Source: Octadecabacter arcticus 238
GTDB taxonomy: Bacteria > Pseudomonadota > Alphaproteobacteria > Rhodobacterales > Rhodobacteraceae
Reading direction: 5' to 3'
Assembly (NCBI RefSeq): GCF_000155735.2
Contig: NC_020910.1
Span: forward strand, 1-64,000
Length of the DNA stretch: 64,000 bases
The translations under genes and the position numbers were made by a program. Positions 45,248-53,097 of this stretch are shown here, piece after piece. The notes under the pieces were generated by a model. The model was given only the letters and a program-made list of their open reading frames with translations, was not told where the DNA came from and did not search any database. The first letter of the stretch is position 1. Every line of letters begins with the position of its first letter.

Positions 45248-47212
45248 ATGGAGAATGTCATGAATTTTAATGTTGCACAAAAACTGATCCAATCGCATCT
45301 GGTCGCTGGCGAAATGACGCCGGGTGCCCCAATTGAACTTAGGATCGACCAGACCCTGACCCAGGACGCCACGGGAACCCTTGCCATGCTGTCACTGGAG
45401 GCGATCGGGCTCGACCGTGTAAAAACCGAGGTCAGCGTCCAGTATGTTGATCATAACTTGCTGCAAACCGATAATCTGAATCCAGACGATCACTTGTTCC
45501 TCGAAAGCATCTGCCGGCGCCTTGGGGTCTGGTACTCGCGGCCAGGCAACGGCATTAGCCACATGGTGCATATGCAGCGCTTCGGCAGGTCCGGTGCTTC
45601 TCTACTGGGGTCTGACAGCCACACGCCTGCGGCCGGCGCGCTTGGCATGCTGGCAATCGGAGCGGGTGGCCTCGATGTGGCGCTTGCCATGTCGGGCGAA
45701 ACTTTTGAGACGGCCATGCCTGAGACTTTCGGCATCAAACTCGTGGGCAAGCTTCCCGACTGGGTCAGTGCCAAGGACGTGATCCTCGAGATGCTGCGTC
45801 GGCACGGGGTCTCGGGCGGGGTCGGCAAGATCATCGAATATTACGGCCCCGGCTTGGCTGACCTCACCGCGATGGATCGTCATGTAATTGCCAATATGGG
45901 CGCGGAATTGGGCGCGACATCGACAGTTTTCCCATCTGACCAAGAGGTTAAGCGCTTTCTCGAAAGCGAGGGAAGAGGCGCGGACTGGGCTGAGCTCACC
46001 GCCGACAGCGACTGTGCTTATGGTTTTCATGACGAGATTGACCTCTCAACTCTTGTGCCCTTAATTGCCAAGCCGTCAAGCCCGGGCAACGTCGTGCCTG
46101 TCAGCGAGGTCGAGGGTGAAGATATCTATCAGGCCTATATCGGATCGTCGGCCAATCCGGGCTGGCGTGACTTCGCAGTTGTATCCGATATCGTGCGTGG
46201 AAAGGTGGTCCCGCCGGCGGTTTCCTTCGACGTTAACCCGTCCTCGCGTCAAACTCTCGAAATCCTGATCGCCGACGGCCGTCTCGGTGCCATGGTGGCC
46301 GCCGGGGCACGGATACATCAGGCTGGCTGCAACGGGTGCATCGGCATGGGGCAGGCCCCCGCGGTCGGACGCAATTCACTGCGAACAGTGCCGCGCAACT
46401 TTCCGGGCCGATCGGGGACCAGGGAAGATTCTGTGTTCCTCTGCTCTCCCGAGACCGCCGCTGCCTCGGTGCTTACGGGCAAGATAACCGATCCCCGATC
46501 TCTCGATATGCCTTACCCGCGACTTAGATATCCAGAGAAGACCGTCATGACAGTGGCGATGCTCGATGCACCACCCCAACAGGATGAAGCTCGTTCTGTC
46601 GTGGTGGTCAAGGGGCCGAACATCAAATCGCTTCCAGTGTTCGACCCGATGCCTGACACGCTCAAATTGCCGGCGATCCTGAAGATGGGCGATGACATCT
46701 CGACTGACGAGATCATGCCACCGGGCGCGAAGGTGCTGCCTTTCCGTTCAAATATCCAGAAGATTGAGGAGTTTTCGTTCGAGCGCATTGACACGGGCTA
46801 TGTTGAGCACGCGCGTGCAGTGCGTAGCACAACAGGTCATTCGGTGATGGCTGGTGACAATTATGGCCAGGGCTCGTCGCGTGAGCATGCGGCAGTAGCA
46901 CCACGCAACCTCGGTTTGAGGCTCGTACTGGCCAAAGGTTTCGCGCGCATCCATCGGCAGAATCTAGTCAACTACGGTGTTCTGCCGCTCGTATTTGCCG
47001 AACCGAAGGACTATGAGCGGCTTGAGCAAGGTGACGTGCTCATCGCGCGGGACCTGCATCAAACGCTGGCAAGCGGCGGCGATGTCATCCTTGAGGTCGA
47101 GGGCAAAGGCGCCATTTCCACCAGACACGGCCTCACCGAGAAGCAGATTGCGGTGATTCTGGAGGGTGGCCTTATCAACTGGCGACGCAAGTCACTGGCG
47201 GCGGAGGCATGA
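45248..47212 (+). CDS. Aconitate hydratase, short (about 650-residue) type
   Basis: 654-residue aconitase that interconverts citrate and isocitrate with a [4Fe-4S] cluster. The cluster Cys pair is in QAGCNGCIGMGQAP; substrate motifs include GSDSHTPAAGALGMLAIGAG and, in the swivelling domain, GDNYGQGSSREHAA and RIHRQNLVNYGVLPL. It is much shorter than the roughly 900-residue AcnA usual in this group and resembles the mitochondrial/Aquifex-type architecture. The true start may be the second Met (MNFNVAQKL). It opens the rightward arm of the Fe-S island; IS debris begins 4 bp after its stop. Confidence 0.92.
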   Translation: MENVMNFNVAQKLIQSHLVAGEMTPGAPIELRIDQTLTQDATGTLAMLSLEAIGLDRVKTEVSVQYVDHNLLQTDNLNPDDHLFLESICRRLGVWYSRPGNGISHMVHMQRFGRSGASLLGSDSHTPAAGALGMLAIGAGGLDVALAMSGETFETAMPETFGIKLVGKLPDWVSAKDVILEMLRRHGVSGGVGKIIEYYGPGLADLTAMDRHVIANMGAELGATSTVFPSDQEVKRFLESEGRGADWAELTADSDCAYGFHDEIDLSTLVPLIAKPSSPGNVVPVSEVEGEDIYQAYIGSSANPGWRDFAVVSDIVRGKVVPPAVSFDVNPSSRQTLEILIADGRLGAMVAAGARIHQAGCNGCIGMGQAPAVGRNSLRTVPRNFPGRSGTREDSVFLCSPETAAASVLTGKITDPRSLDMPYPRLRYPEKTVMTVAMLDAPPQQDEARSVVVVKGPNIKSLPVFDPMPDTLKLPAILKMGDDISTDEIMPPGAKVLPFRSNIQKIEEFSFERIDTGYVEHARAVRSTTGHSVMAGDNYGQGSSREHAAVAPRNLGLRLVLAKGFARIHRQNLVNYGVLPLVFAEPKDYERLEQGDVLIARDLHQTLASGGDVILEVEGKGAISTRHGLTEKQIAVILEGGLINWRRKSLAAEA

Positions 47213-47216
47213 GGTG

Positions 47217-47950
47217 GGCACTGTCAGAGCAAAATCGGTTGAGGCGGGCAGGGTGAGCAATTGGCGTTACGGGATGACAAAACGCAGCCCTTTTCGCTAC
47301 TTCAAGACGAGCTCGGAGGTCATTCGCCTGGCCGTGATGATGTATGTCCGTTTCCCGTTGTCGTTTCGGAACGTGGAGGATCTGTTGCTTGAGCGTGGCA
47401 TCGACATCAGCCACGAAACGGTTCGGTTTTGGTGGAACAGATTTGGCCCGCTGTTTGCCGCATAGATCCGCGAGAAAAGGATCAGCCAGATGCGCGCATA
47501 TTCAAATTGGCAGTGGCACTTGGATGAGGTGTTCATGAAGATCAACGGCGAGACGCACTATCTTTGGCGGGCTGTGGATCACGAAGGAGAAGTTCTGGAA
47601 AGCTTCATCACAAAGCGCCGTGATCGCAAGGCAGCCTTCAAATTCCTGAGGAAGACCATAAACGCCATGGTTGCGCACATATCTTCGTCACAGACAAGCT
47701 ACGTTCCTACGTTCCTACGGTGCAGCGATGAAGGTCATCGCTGCAGCGCCGACAAACAGGAAACTGGCCGCTGGCTCAAAAATCGAGCCAAGAATTCCCG
47801 CCAGCCATTTAGACGAAGAGAGCGGGCCATGCTTCGATTTAGGCAGATGCGAACTTTATAGAAATTCGTCGCCGTCCACGCGTCTGTTCACAACCATTTC
47901 AACCAAGAGCGCCATCTCTACAACCGATCAAATCCCATCTAATATAAAGT
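47217..47950 (+). pseudogene. Degraded IS6-like element (second type)
   Basis: The left end GGCACTGTCAGAGCAAAATC is followed by an IS6/IS240-like transposase broken by a stop at about 47463 and at least one frameshift near 47690: RSPFRYFKTSSEVIRLAVMM, ERGIDISHETVRFWWNRFGP, YSNWQWHLDEVFMKINGETH, and finally KFVAVHASVHNHFNQERHLY. It separates acn from the marR-mrp-nfu operon. The right terminal repeat is not evident. Confidence 0.88.
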
Positions 47951-47994
47951 GATCTATCATTGTGTAACTGGTTCGATTTCGCTATCAAAAGGCC

Positions 47995-48612
47995 ATGACA
48001 TATACATCAAGCGGCTCTGACGAAATCGCCGAACTCCTCATTCATATCGGGCGTTCTTCGCGTGGTGAGGACTTGGCGTCCCCCCTGACTGCGGCGCAAT
48101 GGACTTGCCTGCGGTTTTTTGCGCGCGCCAACCGAGTGTCGCGCACACCATCCGCGTTCGCCAGCTTTCAGGTTACCACGCGGGGAACGGCCTCTCAGAC
48201 GATCAAAACTCTGGAGGAGAAAGGGCTTCTTGCGCGGTTTCGTTCTGATCGTGACGGCAGGAGTGTTCGCCTTGAGATCACCGAGCAAGGCAATGAAACC
48301 CTTAACGCGGACCCGCTGGCAGATTTAATGCGTCTGATAGACCTCATCAAACCGAAAGAACGCGCAGCGTTTTTGGCAACTCTGTCGCTCCTGTCCGAAA
48401 CCCTCGCGGGACTGAAAGGGGCGCAGGCGTTCGGCACGTGCAAAGCCTGTACGCACTACACATCATCAGACGGTGGGGGCTATTGCGCCTGTATAGCGGC
48501 AGAACTGGCGCCTGACGACGTTGGCAAGCTTTGCGTGAACTTCGGCAGTGGCGATGTTGTGCCAGACTCACCAATTCTATCGAATAAAATCAGAAAAGGT
48601 CGCGCGCAATGA
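47995..48612 (+). CDS. MarR-like regulator with C-terminal cysteine cluster
   Basis: 205 residues. Residues 1-130 form a MarR winged helix: LTAAQWTCLRFFARAN, TTRGTASQTIKTLEEKGLLA and the wing RSDRDGRSVRLEITEQG. The extra C-terminal 65 residues hold five Cys: CKAC, CAC and a last one in GKLCVNF, a plausible iron-sulfur or metal site. The gene overlaps mrp by 4 bp, so it is the first gene of a three-gene operon on Fe-S cluster trafficking. It could sense cluster status, oxidants or nitric oxide and act on the TAGTATC sites; this is inference. Confidence 0.82.
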   Translation: MTYTSSGSDEIAELLIHIGRSSRGEDLASPLTAAQWTCLRFFARANRVSRTPSAFASFQVTTRGTASQTIKTLEEKGLLARFRSDRDGRSVRLEITEQGNETLNADPLADLMRLIDLIKPKERAAFLATLSLLSETLAGLKGAQAFGTCKACTHYTSSDGGGYCACIAAELAPDDVGKLCVNFGSGDVVPDSPILSNKIRKGRAQ

Positions 48613-49817
48613 CGCAACAAGACACGAACGCAAAAGCAGCAGAGTCCAGCCAACAGGGCGGGAAAAGCGAACGCAAGCTTATCGCAATCAGCAGTGGTAA
48701 GGGAGGCGTCGGTAAATCAACCGTAACTACCAACATCGCTGTGGCATTGGCCCAGATGGGGCTGAAGGTCGGCGTTGTTGATGCTGATATTTACGGGCCT
48801 TCCATTCCGGGAATGCTCGGCATTGCGGGCAATCGCCCCCCTGCCATGTCACCGGACAAAAAAGTGATCCCGGCGCAGGCCTTCGGCGTTAAAGTGATGT
48901 CGATGGCAATGCTGTCGGACGATGACAGCCCCGCTATCCTGCGCGGCCCGATGGTGACCAAATATCTGCAAATGTTTGTCGCTCAGGTAGAGTGGGGCGA
49001 GCTGGATGTGTTGCTTTTGGACCTGCCCCCGGGAACCGGTGATATCCAGCTGACGCTTGCACAGGCGTTTCCGTTGACGGGTGCTGTCGTGGTCAGCACG
49101 CCGCAGGATGTCAGTCTGAAAATTGCGCGACGCGGACTGCGCATGATGCAACAGGTGAACGTCCCGATCCTTGGAATTGTGGAGAACATGAGCGGCTTTG
49201 CCTGCGGGTCCTGCGGTGAAGTCACGCATATCTTCAGCAAGGGCGGCGGTGAAGCTATCGCGCGCGAAATCGGCATGCCTTTCTTGGGCGCGGTGCCGAT
49301 CGAACCTGAAATTGTAGACTCAGGCGACGCCGGTAAGCCAATGGTTATCGCCCATCCAAACAGCGCGGCTGCACTGGTCTATGTCAAGATCGCCGAGGCG
49401 CTGGTCGGCGGCAGTTCCGCGAGGGGTGGCCTTGCGTTGCCGTTTGATTGGCACGTGTCCGAGGGTACGGGACAACCCACCGAAGCGGCCCCGTTGAGCT
49501 ATGGTGGCGCCGCTGACGTGCCTGTCTCACTTGATCACGACGAAATTGGGCTGATGATCCGCTGGCAGGACGGGTATGAACAAACAATCGGGTCGCGCGA
49601 TCTTCGGCTGAATTGCCGCTGTGCGGCCTGTCGCGACGAGATGAGCGGCGCGGCAATCCTTGATCCCTCCAGCGTGCCTCAATCTATTACGCCGACACGG
49701 ATATGGAGCCTTGGAAATTACGGCCTTGGGCTGGCTTTCAGCGACGGGCACAGCACTGGTATTTATACATTCAAAGCCTTGCGCGCAATGCAAAGCGTAG
49801 AGGTTGAGGATGTCTGA
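48609..49817 (+). CDS. Mrp/ApbC Fe-S carrier ATPase fused to a DUF971 domain
   Basis: 402 residues. Residues about 20-275 are an Mrp/NBP35 P-loop ATPase: Walker A SSGKGGVGKSTVTTN, LLLDLPPGTGDIQLT, and the CxxC in FACGSCGEVTHIFSKGG that binds a bridging [4Fe-4S] cluster in this family. After a linker, residues about 305-395 form a DUF971-type domain (IGLMIRWQDGYEQTIGSRDL, RLNCRCAACRDE with extra Cys, IWSLGNYGLGLAFSDGHSTG). DUF971 is found alone or fused to Mrp and is tied to Fe-S biology. Overlaps marR by 4 bp and the nfu gene by 8 bp. Confidence 0.9.
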   Translation: MTQQDTNAKAAESSQQGGKSERKLIAISSGKGGVGKSTVTTNIAVALAQMGLKVGVVDADIYGPSIPGMLGIAGNRPPAMSPDKKVIPAQAFGVKVMSMAMLSDDDSPAILRGPMVTKYLQMFVAQVEWGELDVLLLDLPPGTGDIQLTLAQAFPLTGAVVVSTPQDVSLKIARRGLRMMQQVNVPILGIVENMSGFACGSCGEVTHIFSKGGGEAIAREIGMPFLGAVPIEPEIVDSGDAGKPMVIAHPNSAAALVYVKIAEALVGGSSARGGLALPFDWHVSEGTGQPTEAAPLSYGGAADVPVSLDHDEIGLMIRWQDGYEQTIGSRDLRLNCRCAACRDEMSGAAILDPSSVPQSITPTRIWSLGNYGLGLAFSDGHSTGIYTFKALRAMQSVEVEDV

Positions 49818-51069
49818 ACCTGCAACGCGCCGCCGCATTCGGGTACAGCCCACTGTAAAAGACCCGCAAACCCTGCGTTTTATTCTTGAGGCACCCGTCC
49901 AAGACAGCACATCAGTATGCTACGACGATGCAAGCGCGGACGCCCCGCTAGCGAGGGCATTATTTGCCATTTCGGGTGTGCAGCGTGTCGAGGTTGACGG
50001 TGCTTCAATCTATGTAAGTCGCAGCACGGATGTGGATTGGTCCGCGTTGAAAGCCCCAATTGCGGTTGCAATTCGGGATGTTCTGGATAGCGAAGCCTTG
50101 CCATTGGGACAACGGAGCGAAGCGCCTAAGGGTGAAGATGCGCTGCTTTTGCTTGCCGTCGCTGAGCTGCTCGACTGCGAGGCGAATCCAGCAATTGCCA
50201 GCCACGGTGGCAGTGTCGCCGTCGAGCGCGTTGAGAACAGTGATGTCTATCTGCGGATGTCTGGCGGCTGTCAGGGATGTGCTGCCTCATCCGCCACCTT
50301 GCGTCAGGGCATAGAAACCATGCTGCGTGCAGGCCTTCCGGCAATTGGTGAAATCATAGATCTTACGGACCACGATGCTGGAACCAATCCTTTCTATGAG
50401 GGTGCGCAGGGGACGTCTCCGACCTTGAACCGGCCACTGCCACCCGGGACCATCGACTGGGAAGACGGACAGATCATTATAGATCCCGAATACCTCGCAC
50501 CGAAACTTGGGCTGACGCCAGACACCTTGCGCGCAGGCATGCGCAACGGTGACATCGTCAGCACCTCCGAAACCGGGACTGAAGATCACGCAGGAAAGAC
50601 CCGCATCACAGTGCGCACGCCGGTCAGAGCCTGGGCGGCAGAAGTGTTTGCTGATGGCACAGCCCGCGAAGCACCACCACCGCGTGCAAGGCCGATTCAA
50701 GGCACTGTCGGGGAAACGCTGGCTGACCAAGTTCGACGATATCTCCAGAACCTGCCCGAAGACAAAGTGCCAATTACCTACGGAAAACTTGCGCGCGCGC
50801 TTGGATATTGGGCACCGGGTTCGATCGCCAAAGTGACCTCCGCACTCGAGGCCACAATGCGCGTGGATGCAGCGTTATCGGCACCCTTCATCGCAGCGCG
50901 GGCCGTCAGCCGCGGCGGGGATGGACTCCCCGGCAAGGGCTTTTTTGAACTGGCGCAGGCGTTGGGACGTGGGCCCACGGATGGCGAAATTGACCGTGCC
51001 TTTCACGAACGGCTTCTAGGTGAAGTCTCATCCACGCTCAAAAAAATTCAGGAAGCTGCTTCAGGGTAG
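49810..51069 (+). CDS. Nfu-type Fe-S scaffold fusion protein
   Basis: 419 residues, about twice the normal Nfu length. Residues about 5-95 match the Nfu N-terminal domain (FILEAPVQDSTSVCYDDASA, FAISGVQRVEVDGASIYVSR). About 100-190 is the NifU-like C-terminal scaffold, with GGSVAVERVENSDVYLRMSG then GCQGCAAS (the CxxC). The last 230 residues contain a segment WEDGQIIIDPEYLAPKLGLT resembling DUF6522-type proteins and a helical tail (VPITYGKLARALGYWAPGSI) I do not recognise. Start at 49810, overlapping mrp. Likely delivers clusters to the spare Fe-S proteins encoded beside it. Confidence 0.82.
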   Translation: MSEPATRRRIRVQPTVKDPQTLRFILEAPVQDSTSVCYDDASADAPLARALFAISGVQRVEVDGASIYVSRSTDVDWSALKAPIAVAIRDVLDSEALPLGQRSEAPKGEDALLLLAVAELLDCEANPAIASHGGSVAVERVENSDVYLRMSGGCQGCAASSATLRQGIETMLRAGLPAIGEIIDLTDHDAGTNPFYEGAQGTSPTLNRPLPPGTIDWEDGQIIIDPEYLAPKLGLTPDTLRAGMRNGDIVSTSETGTEDHAGKTRITVRTPVRAWAAEVFADGTAREAPPPRARPIQGTVGETLADQVRRYLQNLPEDKVPITYGKLARALGYWAPGSIAKVTSALEATMRVDAALSAPFIAARAVSRGGDGLPGKGFFELAQALGRGPTDGEIDRAFHERLLGEVSSTLKKIQEAASG

Positions 51070-51099
51070 TCGCTTGAGCAGATTGTTCGTGGGGTGGAT

Positions 51100-51430
51100 T
51101 TCCGTATGGTGTGGCGATGGAGGTGATCGGCAATGTGGACAAACAGGAAACGGGCCGCTGGTTCAACAATAGAGCCGAGAATTCACACCAGCCATTTAGG
51201 CGAAGAGAGTGGGCAATGCTTCGATTTAGGCGGATGCGAACTTTACAGAAATTCGTCGCCGTCCACGCTTCCGTTCACAACCATTTCAACCAAGAGCGCC
51301 ATCTCTACAATCGATCAAATTTCAAGCTGAATCGCACCGCCGCTCTTACCGAGTGGCGCGGTCTTGGCGTAGCCCAACGGATTGAGGTTGCTGGAAAAAT
51401 CAGACTGGTTCGCTTTTGTCTGACAGCACC
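51100..51430 (+). mobile_element. IS6-like element (second type), right-end remnant
   Basis: Encodes the transposase end KQETGRWFNNRAENSHQPFR and FVAVHASVHNHFNQERHLYN, colinear with the last part of 47217-47950, and ends at a terminal repeat whose inverse reads GGTGCTGTCAGACAAAAGCG, matching the left end at 47217. With that copy it brackets the marR-mrp-nfu operon. Confidence 0.85.
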
Positions 51431-51557
51431 GTCCATTGCGCCGCCGTCAGGTCTGATCCTGCATCGGTCCCGCGTGCTGCCCGCCCAAAATAGACGAGTA
51501 GTTCGGTGATTTTTCCTGTGTTGGCTGGACTGTCATTCATGGAGTATTGATAGCTTT

Positions 51558-51602
51558 TCGATACTAGTATTGACAAGCAGTTCTTGCCAATACTAGTATC
51601 GA
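51558..51602. promoter_or_regulatory. 45-bp inverted repeat over the rpoH promoter
   Basis: TCGATACTAGTATTG (51558-51572) and its exact inverse CAATACTAGTATCGA (51588-51602) are joined by a near-matching inner part (acaag / cttgc), giving 20-bp arms with one mismatch and a 5-base centre. Each arm contains the palindrome ATACTAGTAT. TTGACA (51570-51575) and TAGTAT (51594-51599), 18 bp apart, form a promoter inside the repeat, 23 bp upstream of the start codon. A dimeric regulator bound here would block transcription. Confidence 0.75.
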
Positions 51603-51624
51603 AGCGAAATCAAATGTGTAGAAA

Positions 51625-52587
51625 ATGAACAAATCTTTCCCAGCACCCCGCGTGGCCCGCAATCAGACGGCGCGTCCAGAATTCCTTGACGCGCCCACCG
51701 AGGCACGGCTTGCCAGATGTTGGCGCGACAAAGGCGATGTCGCCGCCCGCAATCGTCTGGTCACTTCGCACCAAGCTCTTGCGATTGCGGCGACCAGCCG
51801 AGCGGGGGGCAAAGGCCGCGAGCTCGATAGCGATCTTTTGCAACATGCAAATATCGGGTTGTTGAAGGCGGCCGATCGCTTCGACCCAGACAAGGGTTTT
51901 CGATTCTCCACCTATGCGGCTTGGTGGATCAGGGCGGAAATCCAGGACTACAAGCTCCAGGGTTGGTCCCTCGTAAAGCTTCCCAATTCAGCATTCGGCC
52001 GTAAGTTGTTCTACAACCTGAAGCGCGTCGAAACCCGACTGGTGGCTGAGGGCGAAGTTCCGCCCGAACACCTTGTTGATCGAATAGCGACCGATCTTGG
52101 GGTTACGCCCGAACAGGTTGTGTTGATGCAACAAAGACTGGCCGCACCAGATGGGTCCCTAAACCGTCCCGTCAGTGACGATGGTGGCACAGCGCAACTG
52201 CAAGATCTGCTTGAGGATCCGGATGCGGACGTCGAAAAGGAAGTTAGCGCACGTTTGGATTCCCGTGCCTTCTGGACCACACTGTCCTTCCATCTAAACC
52301 GGCTTTCAAAGAGGGAACAGGAAATCATCATAGAAATCTATGTGTCTGACACGCCAAAAACGCTGTATGAGTTGGGCGAACAGTTTTCCGTTTCCCATGA
52401 ACGTATTCGCCAGATCCGCGAAGCCGCTCTTACCCGACTGCGTGCGTCGTTTGCGGATACTGCGGCCTCCAGACAGAGGCGTCGGACAACGGATTCGACG
52501 GATTCGAGGACTGGGAGGATCGATTCAAAGCTTCTGCCAAGTCGTTCGCACAGTCTTTCCAGGCTGGCGACAGCGTGCGTGTTCTGA
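51625..52587 (+). CDS. RpoH-type sigma factor with an abnormal C-terminus
   Basis: 320 residues. Region 2 (NIGLLKAADRFDPDKGFRFS then TYAAWWIRAEIQDYKLQGWS), the RpoH box GRKLFYNLKRVETRL near residues 127-141 and region 4 (TLYELGEQFSVSHERIRQIR) are all present, so it is a sigma-32 relative, perhaps closer to the RpoHII group linked to photo-oxidative stress. After residue 285 the sequence (RQRRRTTDSTDSRTGRID) reads through a foreign fragment in the wrong frame, so the natural end was replaced. The catalytically important regions precede this. Confidence 0.88.
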   Translation: MNKSFPAPRVARNQTARPEFLDAPTEARLARCWRDKGDVAARNRLVTSHQALAIAATSRAGGKGRELDSDLLQHANIGLLKAADRFDPDKGFRFSTYAAWWIRAEIQDYKLQGWSLVKLPNSAFGRKLFYNLKRVETRLVAEGEVPPEHLVDRIATDLGVTPEQVVLMQQRLAAPDGSLNRPVSDDGGTAQLQDLLEDPDADVEKEVSARLDSRAFWTTLSFHLNRLSKREQEIIIEIYVSDTPKTLYELGEQFSVSHERIRQIREAALTRLRASFADTAASRQRRRTTDSTDSRTGRIDSKLLPSRSHSLSRLATACVF

Positions 52588-52650
52588 GTTTCGTCTTCGA
52601 CCGGCTGTACGTTCTGCGTAGTCAGCTTGTTCACGGCGGCTCAACCAGGA
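52490..52650 (+). pseudogene. HEPN/ApeA-like C-terminal fragment
   Basis: In the frame offset from rpoH the DNA reads NGFDGFEDWEDRFKASAKSF, then VRVLSFVFDRLYVLRSQLVH and GGSTRNSG. The phrase FDRLYVLRxQLVHGG is characteristic of the C-terminal HEPN region of ApeA-like proteins, which are RNase-type defence proteins. Only about 50 codons remain, overlapping the altered rpoH end. Confidence 0.6.
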
Positions 52651-53097
52651 ACAGCGGCGTCATCATCGTCACTCACGGCCCTGAGCTGTCGTTCGCCTCG
52701 TGGTCGAGCGCTGCGGTGCAGCTTCACCAGACCGGCCATTCGTCCATCTTGCAGCATTTTCGGCTGGTGAAGGTCGGGAGAGCGGACGGAGCTGCCCTTT
52801 AGCTTTCGTAATTGAAAGTCCGCTATGAACTATCGCTGTTTCGATGAAAGAGACTTTGATCAGGCATCTATATGCAAACAATCCGGGGCTTCACGGCAGC
52901 CTGAGACCTATATTCTGTCGAGATGTCACAGCCGATCTCACGTAGTCAGCTTCCGCGCCGCCAATAATGGCAACCAACAGACGGCAGATAACCGCCTGCA
53001 TTTGCAAATTTAGGTTTCGGTTTGAACCCCTTCCCTCAATCGCAAAGCCGAGCGGCTCCCCCATATACAAGCCTTCGTGGATCGTCGGATTGCGCAG
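52651..53097. other. Intergenic stretch without a recognised gene
   Basis: About 450 bp between the HEPN fragment and IS6 copy 6. Short open frames occur on both strands but none has a convincing ribosome site or family resemblance. I see no strong hairpin or repeat. Confidence 0.5.
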
